From JAPPFW01 sp965200835 (lineage in GTDB: Bacteria; Actinomycetota; Acidimicrobiia; Spongiisociales; Spongiisociaceae): 64,000 nt of DNA. The notes under the pieces are model-generated. The model saw nothing but the letters and a program-made list of their open reading frames with translations. It did no database searches and had not been told where the DNA came from. Location: NCBI GenBank assembly GCA_965200835.1, contig OZ241390.1:496001-560000 (forward strand), written 5' to 3'. Below, in pieces: positions 8,780 through 16,989 of this stretch. Numbering within the stretch: position 1 is the stretch's first letter; the number at the start of each line of letters is the position of its first letter. A program made the translations under genes and the position numbers.

Positions 8780-9835
8780 ATGGACCCACTCGGCGGCCGC
8801 TCGCTCGACTGGTCGGGCGGTGCCGTGCTCATGGTCGACCAGACCCGGCTGCCCGACCAATACGAAGTGCTCCGGATCGAGTCCGTTCCCGACATGGTGG
8901 CCGCCATCCGGCGGCTCTCCGTCCGGGGAGCCCCTGCTATCGGGGTTGCCGGAGCCTTGGGAGTGGTGCTGGCCATCCAGACGCACGGGAATTCCGGAGC
9001 CGCCTTCGACGCCGCGGTGGCCAGTCTCAGAGGGGCCCGTCCCACCGCCGTGAACCTGGCCCGTATGGTCGATAGGGTGGCAGCGCTAGCACCTGAGGGC
9101 TTGGACCGGGCCTTGGAGGAGGCCCTCCGGATACGGGACGAGGAGATCGCGGCATCGATATCGATGGGCGAGTACGGAGCCGACCTGGTGATGGAGCTGA
9201 TCGCCCGGCCGGATGCCCGCACTATGACGATCTGCAATACCGGAGGTCTGGCCACCATAGAGCGAGGGACTGCGCTGGCAGTGATCCAGACCCTTCACGA
9301 GCGGGGAGCACTGGCGGAGGCACTCGCCCTGGAAACTCGACCTCTCCTCCAGGGAGCTCGGCTGACCACCTGGGAACTGGGCAGGATGGGGGCACCACAT
9401 CGCCTGCTGGTGGACTCGGCGGCACCTTTCATGCTGGCCCGGCGCCAGGCCGACGTGGTTCTCACCGGGGCTGACCGGGTCGCGGCCAACGGCGACACCG
9501 CCAACAAGATCGGAACCTTTTCCCTGGCCCTGGGTGCCCGGAACGCCGGAGTGCCGTTCATCGTGGTAGCACCCGAATCCACCCTGGATCTCGACACTCC
9601 GAGCGGCAATGCGATCCCGATCGAGGACCGAGAGGCGGATGAGGTAGTCACCGTCAAGAGAACGGTCACCGCTCCGGAGAACACCAAGGCTGCCAACCCG
9701 GCCTTCGACATCACCCCCTTCTCGTTGATAACCGCCATCGTCACCGATCGCCGGGTGGTCCGGCTGGACCATGGTGATAGCCTTGGCTCCGTTCCACTGG
9801 GAGACCTCAGGCAACCCTCGGGGATATGTCAGTAA
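8780..9835 (+). CDS. mtnA: S-methyl-5-thioribose-1-phosphate isomerase (aldose-1-P to ketose-1-P)
   Basis: Isomerase of the eIF2B-like family that converts 5-methylthioribose-1-phosphate to the ribulose form; relatives also take 5-deoxyribose-1-P or ribose-1-P. The 351 residues show RGAPAIGV at 49-56, the catalytic Cys152 in ICNTGGLAT, the catalytic Asp232 in GADRVAANGDTANKIGT and the family C-terminus around AFDITPFSLI. ATG 8780 fits the family N-terminus; a longer reading would overlap the divergent amidohydrolase gene. No other methionine salvage genes (mtnB, C, D or K) are visible, which hints that the product feeds an aldolase instead. Confidence 0.93.
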   Translation: MDPLGGRSLDWSGGAVLMVDQTRLPDQYEVLRIESVPDMVAAIRRLSVRGAPAIGVAGALGVVLAIQTHGNSGAAFDAAVASLRGARPTAVNLARMVDRVAALAPEGLDRALEEALRIRDEEIAASISMGEYGADLVMELIARPDARTMTICNTGGLATIERGTALAVIQTLHERGALAEALALETRPLLQGARLTTWELGRMGAPHRLLVDSAAPFMLARRQADVVLTGADRVAANGDTANKIGTFSLALGARNAGVPFIVVAPESTLDLDTPSGNAIPIEDREADEVVTVKRTVTAPENTKAANPAFDITPFSLITAIVTDRRVVRLDHGDSLGSVPLGDLRQPSGICQ

Positions 9836-9904
9836 ACAATCCGAAAGTAAGACCCGTCCCATGAATGGAGCGGAAACACATCTGGAAATAGAAGGAGGTT
9901 GTAC

Positions 9905-11002
9905 ATGATCATAAGGAGCTCCAGGATCATCATCCTGGCGTTGGCACTCACCCTGGCCGGGGCAGCCTGTGGCGGCCCCGAGCCGGAGATAGAGTCGTCG
10001 GCCGATGCCGACGCGGTAGCAACGACTGCGGCTCCGGCCACCGAGGCAACGACCACCACTGCGGCAGAGGACCGGATCAGCCTCATCTACGTCAGCCCCA
10101 ATCCCCTGGGTGTCAACAACTTCCTGATTCTCGGCGAGGTCGGAACCGAGCGGGCGGCCGAACGACATGGTGGTACCTGGAAGACCTTCGAGTCGGTGGA
10201 CGACTCGACCCGGCGCGCCAATATCGAAGCGGCCATCGACGAAGCACCCGACATCGTCGTGCTAACCACCTTCACTCTGGTCGAGATGGCGGACGAGTAT
10301 TCCAAGGCCCACCCCGATCAGAAGTTCATCATCATCGACGCATGTCCTGAGGAACCTGCCCCCAACCTGCACTGTGGGGTATTCCGGGAGCACGAAGGCG
10401 CTTACTTGTTGGGCGTGATGGCAGGCCATCTGTCGGAGGCCAAGCAGATCGGCTCGGTGGCAGCCCTCGATATCCCGTTCTTCAAACGTTGGTGGGAGAG
10501 CTTCGCCATGGGCGCTCAGTCGGTCGATTCTTCCATCGAGAACTCCGTGGTGTTCATCGCCGGGGACAACCCCTTCTCCGATCCGGCCCGGGCCAAGGAG
10601 CTGGCCCTCTCGCTAGCCGCCCAAGGACCCGACCACATATTTGCCGTGGGCGCGGGTTCCAACGGCGGCGTGTTCGAAGCCGCTGAGGAGGCGGGCTTCC
10701 TGGCTTACGGCGTGGATGTCAACGAATGTCCCAGCGCACCCGGCTTCATCGTGGACAACAACCTGAAGGTGGTGGATGCGGTCGTCGACCAGCTCATCGA
10801 GCAGGTTCTCGACGGAACGGCCGGACCGGTGGTCGACTTCGGGTTGGCCGAGGGCGGGACCGGCGTGATGGCCCTGTCCCCTGACCTGGCCGACAGCCAA
10901 TGCGTGATCGCCGACAATCCTGAGGTCGTCGAGGAGGTCAGGCGTATCGCCGACGGGATCATCGATGGCTCCATCGTCGTCCCGGATCCATTGTTCGGCT
11001 AA
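9905..11002 (+). CDS. BMP-family (PnrA-like) nucleoside-binding lipoprotein of ABC importer
   Basis: Solute-binding component of a basic membrane protein (BMP)-type importer, anchored outside the membrane. The 365 residues begin with a basic, hydrophobic signal ending in AGAACGG (a weak lipobox with Cys near residue 23), then a low-complexity Ala/Thr/Glu linker. The BMP core has REHEGAYLLGVMAG near 162 and GVDVNECPSAPG near 268, both typical of the nucleoside-binding subgroup. A strong site (GGAGG, 6 bases upstream) selects ATG 9905. It follows mtnA by 69 bases and precedes the ATPase gene by 43. Nucleosides or their 5'-thio/deoxy analogues are the likely cargo. Confidence 0.88.
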   Translation: MIIRSSRIIILALALTLAGAACGGPEPEIESSADADAVATTAAPATEATTTTAAEDRISLIYVSPNPLGVNNFLILGEVGTERAAERHGGTWKTFESVDDSTRRANIEAAIDEAPDIVVLTTFTLVEMADEYSKAHPDQKFIIIDACPEEPAPNLHCGVFREHEGAYLLGVMAGHLSEAKQIGSVAALDIPFFKRWWESFAMGAQSVDSSIENSVVFIAGDNPFSDPARAKELALSLAAQGPDHIFAVGAGSNGGVFEAAEEAGFLAYGVDVNECPSAPGFIVDNNLKVVDAVVDQLIEQVLDGTAGPVVDFGLAEGGTGVMALSPDLADSQCVIADNPEVVEEVRRIADGIIDGSIVVPDPLFG

Positions 11003-11045
11003 CCGGAGGCCATGAATAGTTGATCGGTAGGTCGTTCGCCAGGCG

Positions 11046-12569
11046 GTGACACCGGCACTGGAGTTCCGAGGTGTAACCAAGCGGTTCCCCGGCGTCCTGG
11101 CGAACGACTCCGTCGACATGACAGTCCATTCCGGCGAGATACACGCGGTGGTGGGTGAGAACGGAGCCGGGAAGACCACTCTGATGTCGATCCTGTTCGG
11201 CCTCCTGCCGGCGGATTCCGGGGATATCCAGGTGGACGGGAAGCCGGTCCGGTTCACTTCAGCCCTCGAGGGGATCCGGGCCGGGTTGGGCATGGTGCAT
11301 CAGGCGTTCCGCCTGTTCCCCTCTCTCACGGTGGCCGACAATGTGGTCTTCCGGGAAGAACCGACCCGGCGAGGTCTGCTAGATCGGTCCGAGAGCATCC
11401 GCCAGGTGGGCGAGCTAGCCGATCGTTACGGCTTGGCGGTGGACCCAAAGGCGGTGATCGAAACGTTGCCGGTAGGGGTGCTGCAGCGGGTAGAGATCCT
11501 CAAGGCGCTCTACCGGGATGCCCGCATCCTGATCCTCGACGAACCCACCGCGGTCCTGACTCCCCAGGAGCGGGACAAGTTGTTCGAGATCATCAGACGC
11601 CTGCGCGACTCCGGCCGGACGATCCTGTTCATCACCCACAAGCTCGGCGAGGTGATGTCACTCTCGGATCGGGTGACGGTGCTCCGGGACGGCCGGGCGA
11701 TGGCCCACCTGGTTACGGCGGAGACCAACCCGGCAGAGATCGCCCGGCACATGACCGGCCGGTCGGTAGATCTGGATCGGCGGGCACCGGACCACCGACC
11801 GGGGGACCCTATCCTGTCGGTTTCCGACCTGGACGTGAGAGGTCGCCATGACCGGTTGGTAGTGAAGGAAGCTACCTTCGAAGTCTGTTCCGGCGAGATC
11901 GTCGGGATCGCGGGCATTGCCGGGAACGGCCAGACCGAGCTCATCGAAGCAGTGGCCGGGCTCCGGGAGGCATCAGGCGGCTCCATCCATCTGAACGGGA
12001 TCGACCTCGAAGGATCGGACGTGTCGAGGAGACGCTCGGCAGGGATGGCCTACGTGCCGGAGGATCGTCACGGGGTGGGTACCAGCCATCGTTCCTCGGT
12101 CCAGGCCAATCTACTGCTGGGTCACCAGCGCCGCCCGGGGATGCAGCGGAGAGGCTGGTTCCATCTGCGGGCCGTCCGGGATCACGCTCGCCGGCTGGTG
12201 GAGGCGTACGGGATCCGGTCGGGCCCGATCAGCTCGCCGGTGGCCACTCTATCGGGCGGCAACCTCCAGAAGGTGGTGGTGGCCCGGGAGATGTCGCATG
12301 GAGCGCCGCTGCTGATTGCCGAGCAGCCCTCGCGCGGTCTCGACATCGCCGCCATCGAGTTCATCCACGACCGCTTGATCCGATTCCGTGACGAAGGGGG
12401 CGCCGTCCTGCTGGTGTCGGCGGAGCTGTCCGAGATCCTGGCGCTCAGCACCCGCGTTCTGGTGATGTTCGGAGGAGAGATGGTGGCCGAGCTCGACCCT
12501 TCCGGTGTCACCGAGGCCGAAATCGGCATCTACATGACCGGGGCTCATCTCGAGGGTGCCCATGTCTGA
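11046..12569 (+). CDS. Nucleoside-type ABC transporter ATP-binding protein, two ABC domains
   Basis: Cytoplasmic ATPase of 507 residues with two fused nucleotide-binding domains, as in sugar and BMP-type nucleoside importers. Domain 1 has Walker A GENGAGKT near residue 37, a variant signature LPVGVLQR near 142 and ILDEPTAVL near 162. Domain 2 has a degenerate Walker A (GIAGNGQTE near 293) and a good signature LSGGNLQK near 402, the usual asymmetry of this family. The GTG start at 11046 is the only sensible one. Its end overlaps the first permease gene. Confidence 0.93.
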   Translation: MTPALEFRGVTKRFPGVLANDSVDMTVHSGEIHAVVGENGAGKTTLMSILFGLLPADSGDIQVDGKPVRFTSALEGIRAGLGMVHQAFRLFPSLTVADNVVFREEPTRRGLLDRSESIRQVGELADRYGLAVDPKAVIETLPVGVLQRVEILKALYRDARILILDEPTAVLTPQERDKLFEIIRRLRDSGRTILFITHKLGEVMSLSDRVTVLRDGRAMAHLVTAETNPAEIARHMTGRSVDLDRRAPDHRPGDPILSVSDLDVRGRHDRLVVKEATFEVCSGEIVGIAGIAGNGQTELIEAVAGLREASGGSIHLNGIDLEGSDVSRRRSAGMAYVPEDRHGVGTSHRSSVQANLLLGHQRRPGMQRRGWFHLRAVRDHARRLVEAYGIRSGPISSPVATLSGGNLQKVVVAREMSHGAPLLIAEQPSRGLDIAAIEFIHDRLIRFRDEGGAVLLVSAELSEILALSTRVLVMFGGEMVAELDPSGVTEAEIGIYMTGAHLEGAHV

Positions 12570-13719
12570 GGTCAGGACCGAGACCCCCGCCCTGCTCGGC
12601 AACCGAATCGTAACGATCCTGTCCCATCCGGTGCTCTTCTCTCTGGTGTTTGCGTTCGCGGTGGGTTGGGCGATCGTCTGGCTTACCGGCAGTGATCCGG
12701 GGTTTGCCTACCGGTCCATGTTCGATGGCGCAGTCAGCGGATCGGGTCTGCGCAACACACTGGGTAGGGCGATACCGATCATCGGAATGGCCCTGGCCGT
12801 GTCGGTCGCCTTCCGGTCCGGGGTCATCAACCTGGGCGGAGAAGGACAGATGGTGGTCGGCGGCCTGGCAGGAAGCCTGGTGGCGATCTACCTCCCGGGA
12901 CCTGGACTGGTGGTGATTCCCCTGGCCATGCTGGCAGGGGCCCTGGCAGGCGCGGTCTGGGCAGTGCTACCGGCCCTCGGACAGACCCGCCTCCAGCTTC
13001 CTATTCTGATCACCAGCCTGCTGCTCAACTATGTGGCCAGAGCTGTCACCGGCTACCTGGTCCGGTTCCAGTTCCTGGATGACACGGTCACCCTGACCTC
13101 CACCGAGCAGGTCCCCATGACGGCTCGCATGCCCAAGATGCCTCTGTTCGGAGGCGTCAGCCTGTCCCTGGTGCTGGTCATCCTGCTGGTGTTGGTCGCC
13201 TGGGTGGTCTACGCCAGAACCGTAGCGGGCTACGAAACCCGGATGGCCGGCCTGAACGGGCGCTTTGCCCGCTACGGGGGAATCCAGGTGGAGCGCCAGA
13301 CGGTGGGAGTGATGATGGTTGCCGGTGCCATCGGCGGAGTAATCGGCACCCACCTGATAATCGGCGACGCCTACCGCTTCATCGACGGTGAGCTGGTGTT
13401 GAGCGGGCTGGCCTGGACCGGTTTGCTGGTGGCTCTGCTGGCCGCCAATCACCCAGCCCTCATCCTGGTGGCCGGGTTGCTGTTCTCCGGCCTGCAGATC
13501 GGAGGTCTGGCCATGCAGCGAGAGCCGGAAGGCGTGTCGTGGCGGCTGTCCCAGGTGTTGCAAGCCCTGGTGATCGTGGCAGTTGCCAGCCGGCTCACTT
13601 TCGGATGGTTCAAGCAACGGGCGGGACGTGCCGCACCCGCAGGAGAGCCGGATACGGCCGCGGTGGGAGAGGTCTTATGTTCGACCAGCTGTTCGACGCT
13701 GCCCTGCTCGACTCGGTGA
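12562..13719 (+). CDS. Nucleoside-type ABC transporter permease 1
   Basis: Integral membrane permease (BPD_transp_2 / RnsC-like) of 385 residues with about nine hydrophobic segments. The family stretch SGVINLGGEGQMVVGG lies near residue 90. ATG 12562 overlaps the ATPase stop by 8 bases; a GTG at 12556 is also in frame. The last 14 or so residues, rich in Cys and Ser, are read through the start of the second permease gene, an overlap of 43 bases, so the C-terminus is unusual. It should form the channel together with the next gene product. Confidence 0.9.
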   Translation: MSEVRTETPALLGNRIVTILSHPVLFSLVFAFAVGWAIVWLTGSDPGFAYRSMFDGAVSGSGLRNTLGRAIPIIGMALAVSVAFRSGVINLGGEGQMVVGGLAGSLVAIYLPGPGLVVIPLAMLAGALAGAVWAVLPALGQTRLQLPILITSLLLNYVARAVTGYLVRFQFLDDTVTLTSTEQVPMTARMPKMPLFGGVSLSLVLVILLVLVAWVVYARTVAGYETRMAGLNGRFARYGGIQVERQTVGVMMVAGAIGGVIGTHLIIGDAYRFIDGELVLSGLAWTGLLVALLAANHPALILVAGLLFSGLQIGGLAMQREPEGVSWRLSQVLQALVIVAVASRLTFGWFKQRAGRAAPAGEPDTAAVGEVLCSTSCSTLPCSTR

Positions 13720-14597
13720 TCCGGGCGATGATCCCGATCCTGCTGGCCGCTCTGGGCGGGATGATCTGCGAGCGGGCCGGCGTCTTCCAGATCGCCATGG
13801 AAGGGATGATGCTGGCCGGTGCCTTCGCAGCCGTGGCTGGCTCCTACCTAGTGGTGTATAGCGGCCTCGGGGTGCTGTTCGCGGTTTGTGCTGGAGTACT
13901 GGTGTCCCTGATGCTGGCCTTCGGTACCGTCAGCCGCCGTGGCGATCCGATCGTGCTCGGTATCGCCCTCAACCTGATGGCCCTCGGTCTGACCGGATTC
14001 CTCCTACCCCAGATTTTCGGGGTGAGGGGCGTGTTCCGGCATGAGCGGATCGACGGATTGGATCGCCTACCCATCCCCGGGCTGTCCGACCTCCCATGGA
14101 TTGGACCGGTGCTGTTCAACCAAACCATCCTGGCCTACCTGGCCTTCCTGCTGGTACCCGCTATCTGGCTGCTCATGTTCCGGACCCCGGTTGGCCTCAG
14201 GCTGAGAGGTGTCGGGGAACGGCCGCTGGCCGCCGAGTCCCTCGGAGTGAACCCCACCGCCTATCAGTACGGCGCGGTGATCCTGTCGGGGGTGCTCTCG
14301 GGTCTGGCCGGAGCACAGCTGGCGCTGGGCAACGTGGTGCAGTTCGCCGAGAACATGTCCAGTGGTCGGGGATGGGTGGCAGTGGTAGCCGTCATGCTCG
14401 GTCGCGCCCATCCGTTCGCAGTCTTCGGGGCCAGCCTGCTGTTCGCCTTCGCCGAAGGTCTGGGCTTCCGCCTCCAGGGGAACGGCCTACCTGTGCAGAT
14501 CACCGACGCCTTGCCCTTCGTGGTGACCCTGATCGCTCTGATCGCGGCCCGAAAGCGCTTCGCCCGACTGCTGGATCTGACCACCGCCCACAACTGA
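13677..14597 (+). CDS. Nucleoside-type ABC transporter permease 2
   Basis: Second permease of the importer, 306 residues with eight or nine hydrophobic segments. The family block ICERAGVFQIAMEGMMLAGA at about 26-45 and GVNPTAYQYGAVILSGVLSG near 190 match RnsD/YufQ-type permeases. The ATG at 13677 lies inside the end of the first permease gene, so the two are probably translationally coupled. It ends 31 bases before the stop of the convergent LysR gene. With the lipoprotein, ATPase and first permease it makes a complete BMP-type importer. Confidence 0.91.
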   Translation: MFDQLFDAALLDSVIRAMIPILLAALGGMICERAGVFQIAMEGMMLAGAFAAVAGSYLVVYSGLGVLFAVCAGVLVSLMLAFGTVSRRGDPIVLGIALNLMALGLTGFLLPQIFGVRGVFRHERIDGLDRLPIPGLSDLPWIGPVLFNQTILAYLAFLLVPAIWLLMFRTPVGLRLRGVGERPLAAESLGVNPTAYQYGAVILSGVLSGLAGAQLALGNVVQFAENMSSGRGWVAVVAVMLGRAHPFAVFGASLLFAFAEGLGFRLQGNGLPVQITDALPFVVTLIALIAARKRFARLLDLTTAHN

Positions 14598-14628
14598 TCC
14601 AGATCCACCGGCCCGTCGCCCAAGTCGA

Positions 14629-15537
14629 CTACTCGAGGATCGCCCCGGACCGGTTGGCTGATTTCACCAGCCTGAGCAGCTTGCGCGCCCGCGGGTCGAG
14701 CTCGGCATCCGACCTCCAGACCCCTTCGATCCTGCGAAGGGCCACCAGCGGACCTTCCTCGAGGTCCGGATCCTCTCCCCCGGATGCGGCAACCTGGCGA
14801 GGGAGCACCGTGCGGGCAAATCCGAATACCGCCATCTGGCGAAGGACAGACGGGTTGCCCGACTCGAGCGCAACCTGGTACCGGATCCCGAGCCGGGCCA
14901 ATCCCTGATCGACCAGCTGCCGGGTTCGGGATCCAGGAGGGTAGAAGGCCCAACTATCGGCAGCGGTTTCGGCTGGTGATCGGTCCCGAGCTCTCTGGAC
15001 CGTCGGCAAGCCTCGTCGTGAGTAGATATGCATTCGCTCGGTGGCAATCGGCGTGGCGTCGTACCGGGGCCCGGCCGGACCGACTACGAAGGCTAAGTCC
15101 AGCTGAAAGTCGTCCAGCATCGACAGCAGCTCGGCGGACTCGTCCACCACCAACTGAAGGTCTATGCCTGAATGCTCCTCCTGCATCCGGTAGAGGCCGG
15201 CGGGGATGGTGTAGAGGCCGACGGTATCGATCATGCCTACCCGGAGGGTTCCCACCTCACCCTTCTCCCATCCATCCAGCCATCTGAGCAGGTCGGAGGT
15301 CTGGCCCAGGACTCCGTCCGCGTAACGGGCGACCCGAGTGCCAGCTTCGGTCAGGACCCGTCGCCGGCCGTCCTTCCTGAACAGCTGCGCGCCCAGCCGT
15401 TTCGACAGCTCGGCCAGCGAGTGGGACAGGGCTGGTTGGCTGATCCCGAGCTCCAGCGCCGCATCGGTGAACGAACCGAGGCGTTCCACCTCCTGCAGGC
15501 AGCGCAGGCTCCTGAAGTTGAGAAGCGGTGTATCCAT
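14629..15537 (-). CDS. LysR-family transcriptional regulator
   Basis: A 302-residue LysR regulator. The N-terminal winged helix-turn-helix is clear (SFTDAALELGISQPALSHSL at about 22-41, then KRLGAQLFRKDGRR), followed by a type 2 periplasmic-binding-like effector domain. It faces inositol-phosphate synthase across 94 bases and converges on the importer operon. A perfect inverted repeat at 15534-15552 covers its own start codon, a likely autoregulatory operator. The effector is unknown; regulation of the neighbouring nucleoside locus is inferred from position only. Confidence 0.9.
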   Translation of the reverse strand: MDTPLLNFRSLRCLQEVERLGSFTDAALELGISQPALSHSLAELSKRLGAQLFRKDGRRRVLTEAGTRVARYADGVLGQTSDLLRWLDGWEKGEVGTLRVGMIDTVGLYTIPAGLYRMQEEHSGIDLQLVVDESAELLSMLDDFQLDLAFVVGPAGPRYDATPIATERMHIYSRRGLPTVQRARDRSPAETAADSWAFYPPGSRTRQLVDQGLARLGIRYQVALESGNPSVLRQMAVFGFARTVLPRQVAASGGEDPDLEEGPLVALRRIEGVWRSDAELDPRARKLLRLVKSANRSGAILE

Positions 15538-15552
15538 AAGTATCTCTTATGG
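15534..15552. promoter_or_regulatory. Perfect 7-bp inverted repeat, candidate LysR operator
   Basis: CCATAAG and CTTATGG flank a 5-base spacer, with the inner ATAAG/CTTAT typical of T-N11-A LysR boxes. The left arm contains the LysR start codon in reverse complement, so binding there would block its own expression; the repeat is about 80 bases upstream of the divergent inositol-phosphate synthase gene. A GGTTATGG follows at once, which could extend the site. Confidence 0.5.
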
Positions 15553-15631
15553 GTTATGGTACATCTATTTATTGGACTGAAGTGAATCGGCTGCCCAAGC
15601 TATGCCACACGAGAACTGAGAGGAAGTAGAC

Positions 15632-16699
15632 ATGTCAGAGATAAGGGTGGCGATCGTCGGGGTTGGTAACTGCGCCTCCTCCCTGATCCAGGGAGTCGAG
15701 TTCTACCGGGACGCTCCTGCCGACCAGATGATTCCCGGTCTCATGCATCCGGTGCTGGGTAACTACCACATAGGTGACATCCGGTTCGTAGCGGCCTTTG
15801 ACGTGGATGCCACCAAGGTGGGCCAGGATCTATCCAAGGCCATCAGCGCGGGTGAGAACAACACCATCCCTTTTACCGAGGTTCCCCAGCTGGATGTGAC
15901 GGTGCAGCGGGGCCCCACCCTCGACGGGATAGGCGCATATCTATCCGGCGTGATCGAGGAATCGGCGGCCCCGGAGGTCGACGTAGCTGCGGTGTTGCGG
16001 CAGACCAAGGCGGATGTGGTGGTCTCCTACCTCCCGGTCGGTTCGCAAGAGGCGACCGAATTCTATGTGGAACAAGCCCTGGCGGCGGGATGCGCCTTCG
16101 TCAACTGCATACCCGTGTTCATCGCTCGGACCGAGGAGTGGGCTGATCGGTTCCGGGCGGCGGGCGTACCCATCGTCGGTGATGACATCAAATCCCAGGT
16201 CGGAGCCACGATCCTCCACCGCACCCTGGTGAACCTGTTCCAGGACCGCGGCGTGAAGGTCGACCGGACCTACCAGCTCAACTTCGGGGGCAACACCGAT
16301 TTCCTGAACATGCTGGAGCGAAGCCGCCTAGTGTCGAAGAAGGAGTCCAAGACCAAGGCGGTAACCAGCCAGCTGGAAACCCGCATACAGGTAGACGACG
16401 TCCATGTCGGTCCCTCCGATCACGTCCCGTGGCTAACCGACCGCAAGTGGGCACACATTCGCCTGGAAGGCACCGGATTCGGAGAAACCCCACTCAATGC
16501 CGAAGTGAAGCTGGAGGTGTGGGACAGTCCCAACTCGGCGGGGGTAGTCATCGACGCCCTCCGCTGCGCCAAGCTGGGACTAGATCGAGGCTTATCCGGC
16601 CCGCTCTACGAAGCCAGCGCCTACTTCATGAAGTCACCACCCAGGCAGATGCGTGACGAAGTCGCCCGCGAAGAGGTGGAAAAGTTCATCGCGGGATGA
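15632..16699 (+). CDS. ino1: Inositol-3-phosphate synthase, actinobacterial type
   Basis: NAD-dependent isomerisation of glucose-6-phosphate to 1D-myo-inositol-3-phosphate, the first step to phosphatidylinositol and mycothiol. The 355 residues match the short actinobacterial form: VGVGNCASSLIQG near 9-21, FDVDATKVG near 54, SYLPVGSQEATEFY near 132, INCIPVFIA-type block (here FVNCIPVFIA) near 155, and GDDIKSQVGATILHR near 184. The start is supported by GAGAGGAAG just upstream. It stands alone, about 290 bases before mycothione reductase, which uses the same branch of metabolism. Confidence 0.95.
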   Translation: MSEIRVAIVGVGNCASSLIQGVEFYRDAPADQMIPGLMHPVLGNYHIGDIRFVAAFDVDATKVGQDLSKAISAGENNTIPFTEVPQLDVTVQRGPTLDGIGAYLSGVIEESAAPEVDVAAVLRQTKADVVVSYLPVGSQEATEFYVEQALAAGCAFVNCIPVFIARTEEWADRFRAAGVPIVGDDIKSQVGATILHRTLVNLFQDRGVKVDRTYQLNFGGNTDFLNMLERSRLVSKKESKTKAVTSQLETRIQVDDVHVGPSDHVPWLTDRKWAHIRLEGTGFGETPLNAEVKLEVWDSPNSAGVVIDALRCAKLGLDRGLSGPLYEASAYFMKSPPRQMRDEVAREEVEKFIAG

Positions 16700-16989
16700 C
16701 TAGCTCGTCATCGTAGTGTCGAGGACAGAGCACCTATGTGTGCGTGACGGGAGTCCTAACATTAGGGAAGGGTGACGAGTCTCACCGAACATCTGGCTTC
16801 GGCATATCGATCGACCCCGATTGATGGACCGAGCAACCTACGAAGAGCCGGAATGCCTCCCGTGGGGTATCGAATGGGTCATCGTCGGCGGGTCGATCGC
16901 AGTAGATCCGGCCGGTCCCACCGGACACCTAGGTGGTGGGGTTGCGCGCCGGTGCTCCTTTGGCTCGTGATGCTATGGTGGCTCGCTTA
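16700..16989. other. Intergenic stretch between ino1 and mycothione reductase
   Basis: No convincing gene is seen here. A short hairpin (GATGAC, six-base loop, GTCATC at 16695-16712) overlaps the ino1 stop but lacks a T-run, so it is at most a weak terminator. The remainder probably carries the promoter of the downstream gene, though no clear -10/-35 pair stands out. Confidence 0.4.

Noticed and set aside
9086..10168. Long minus-strand frame across mtnA and the lipoprotein gene
   Set aside because: It is antisense to two recognised genes and its product has no coherent composition.
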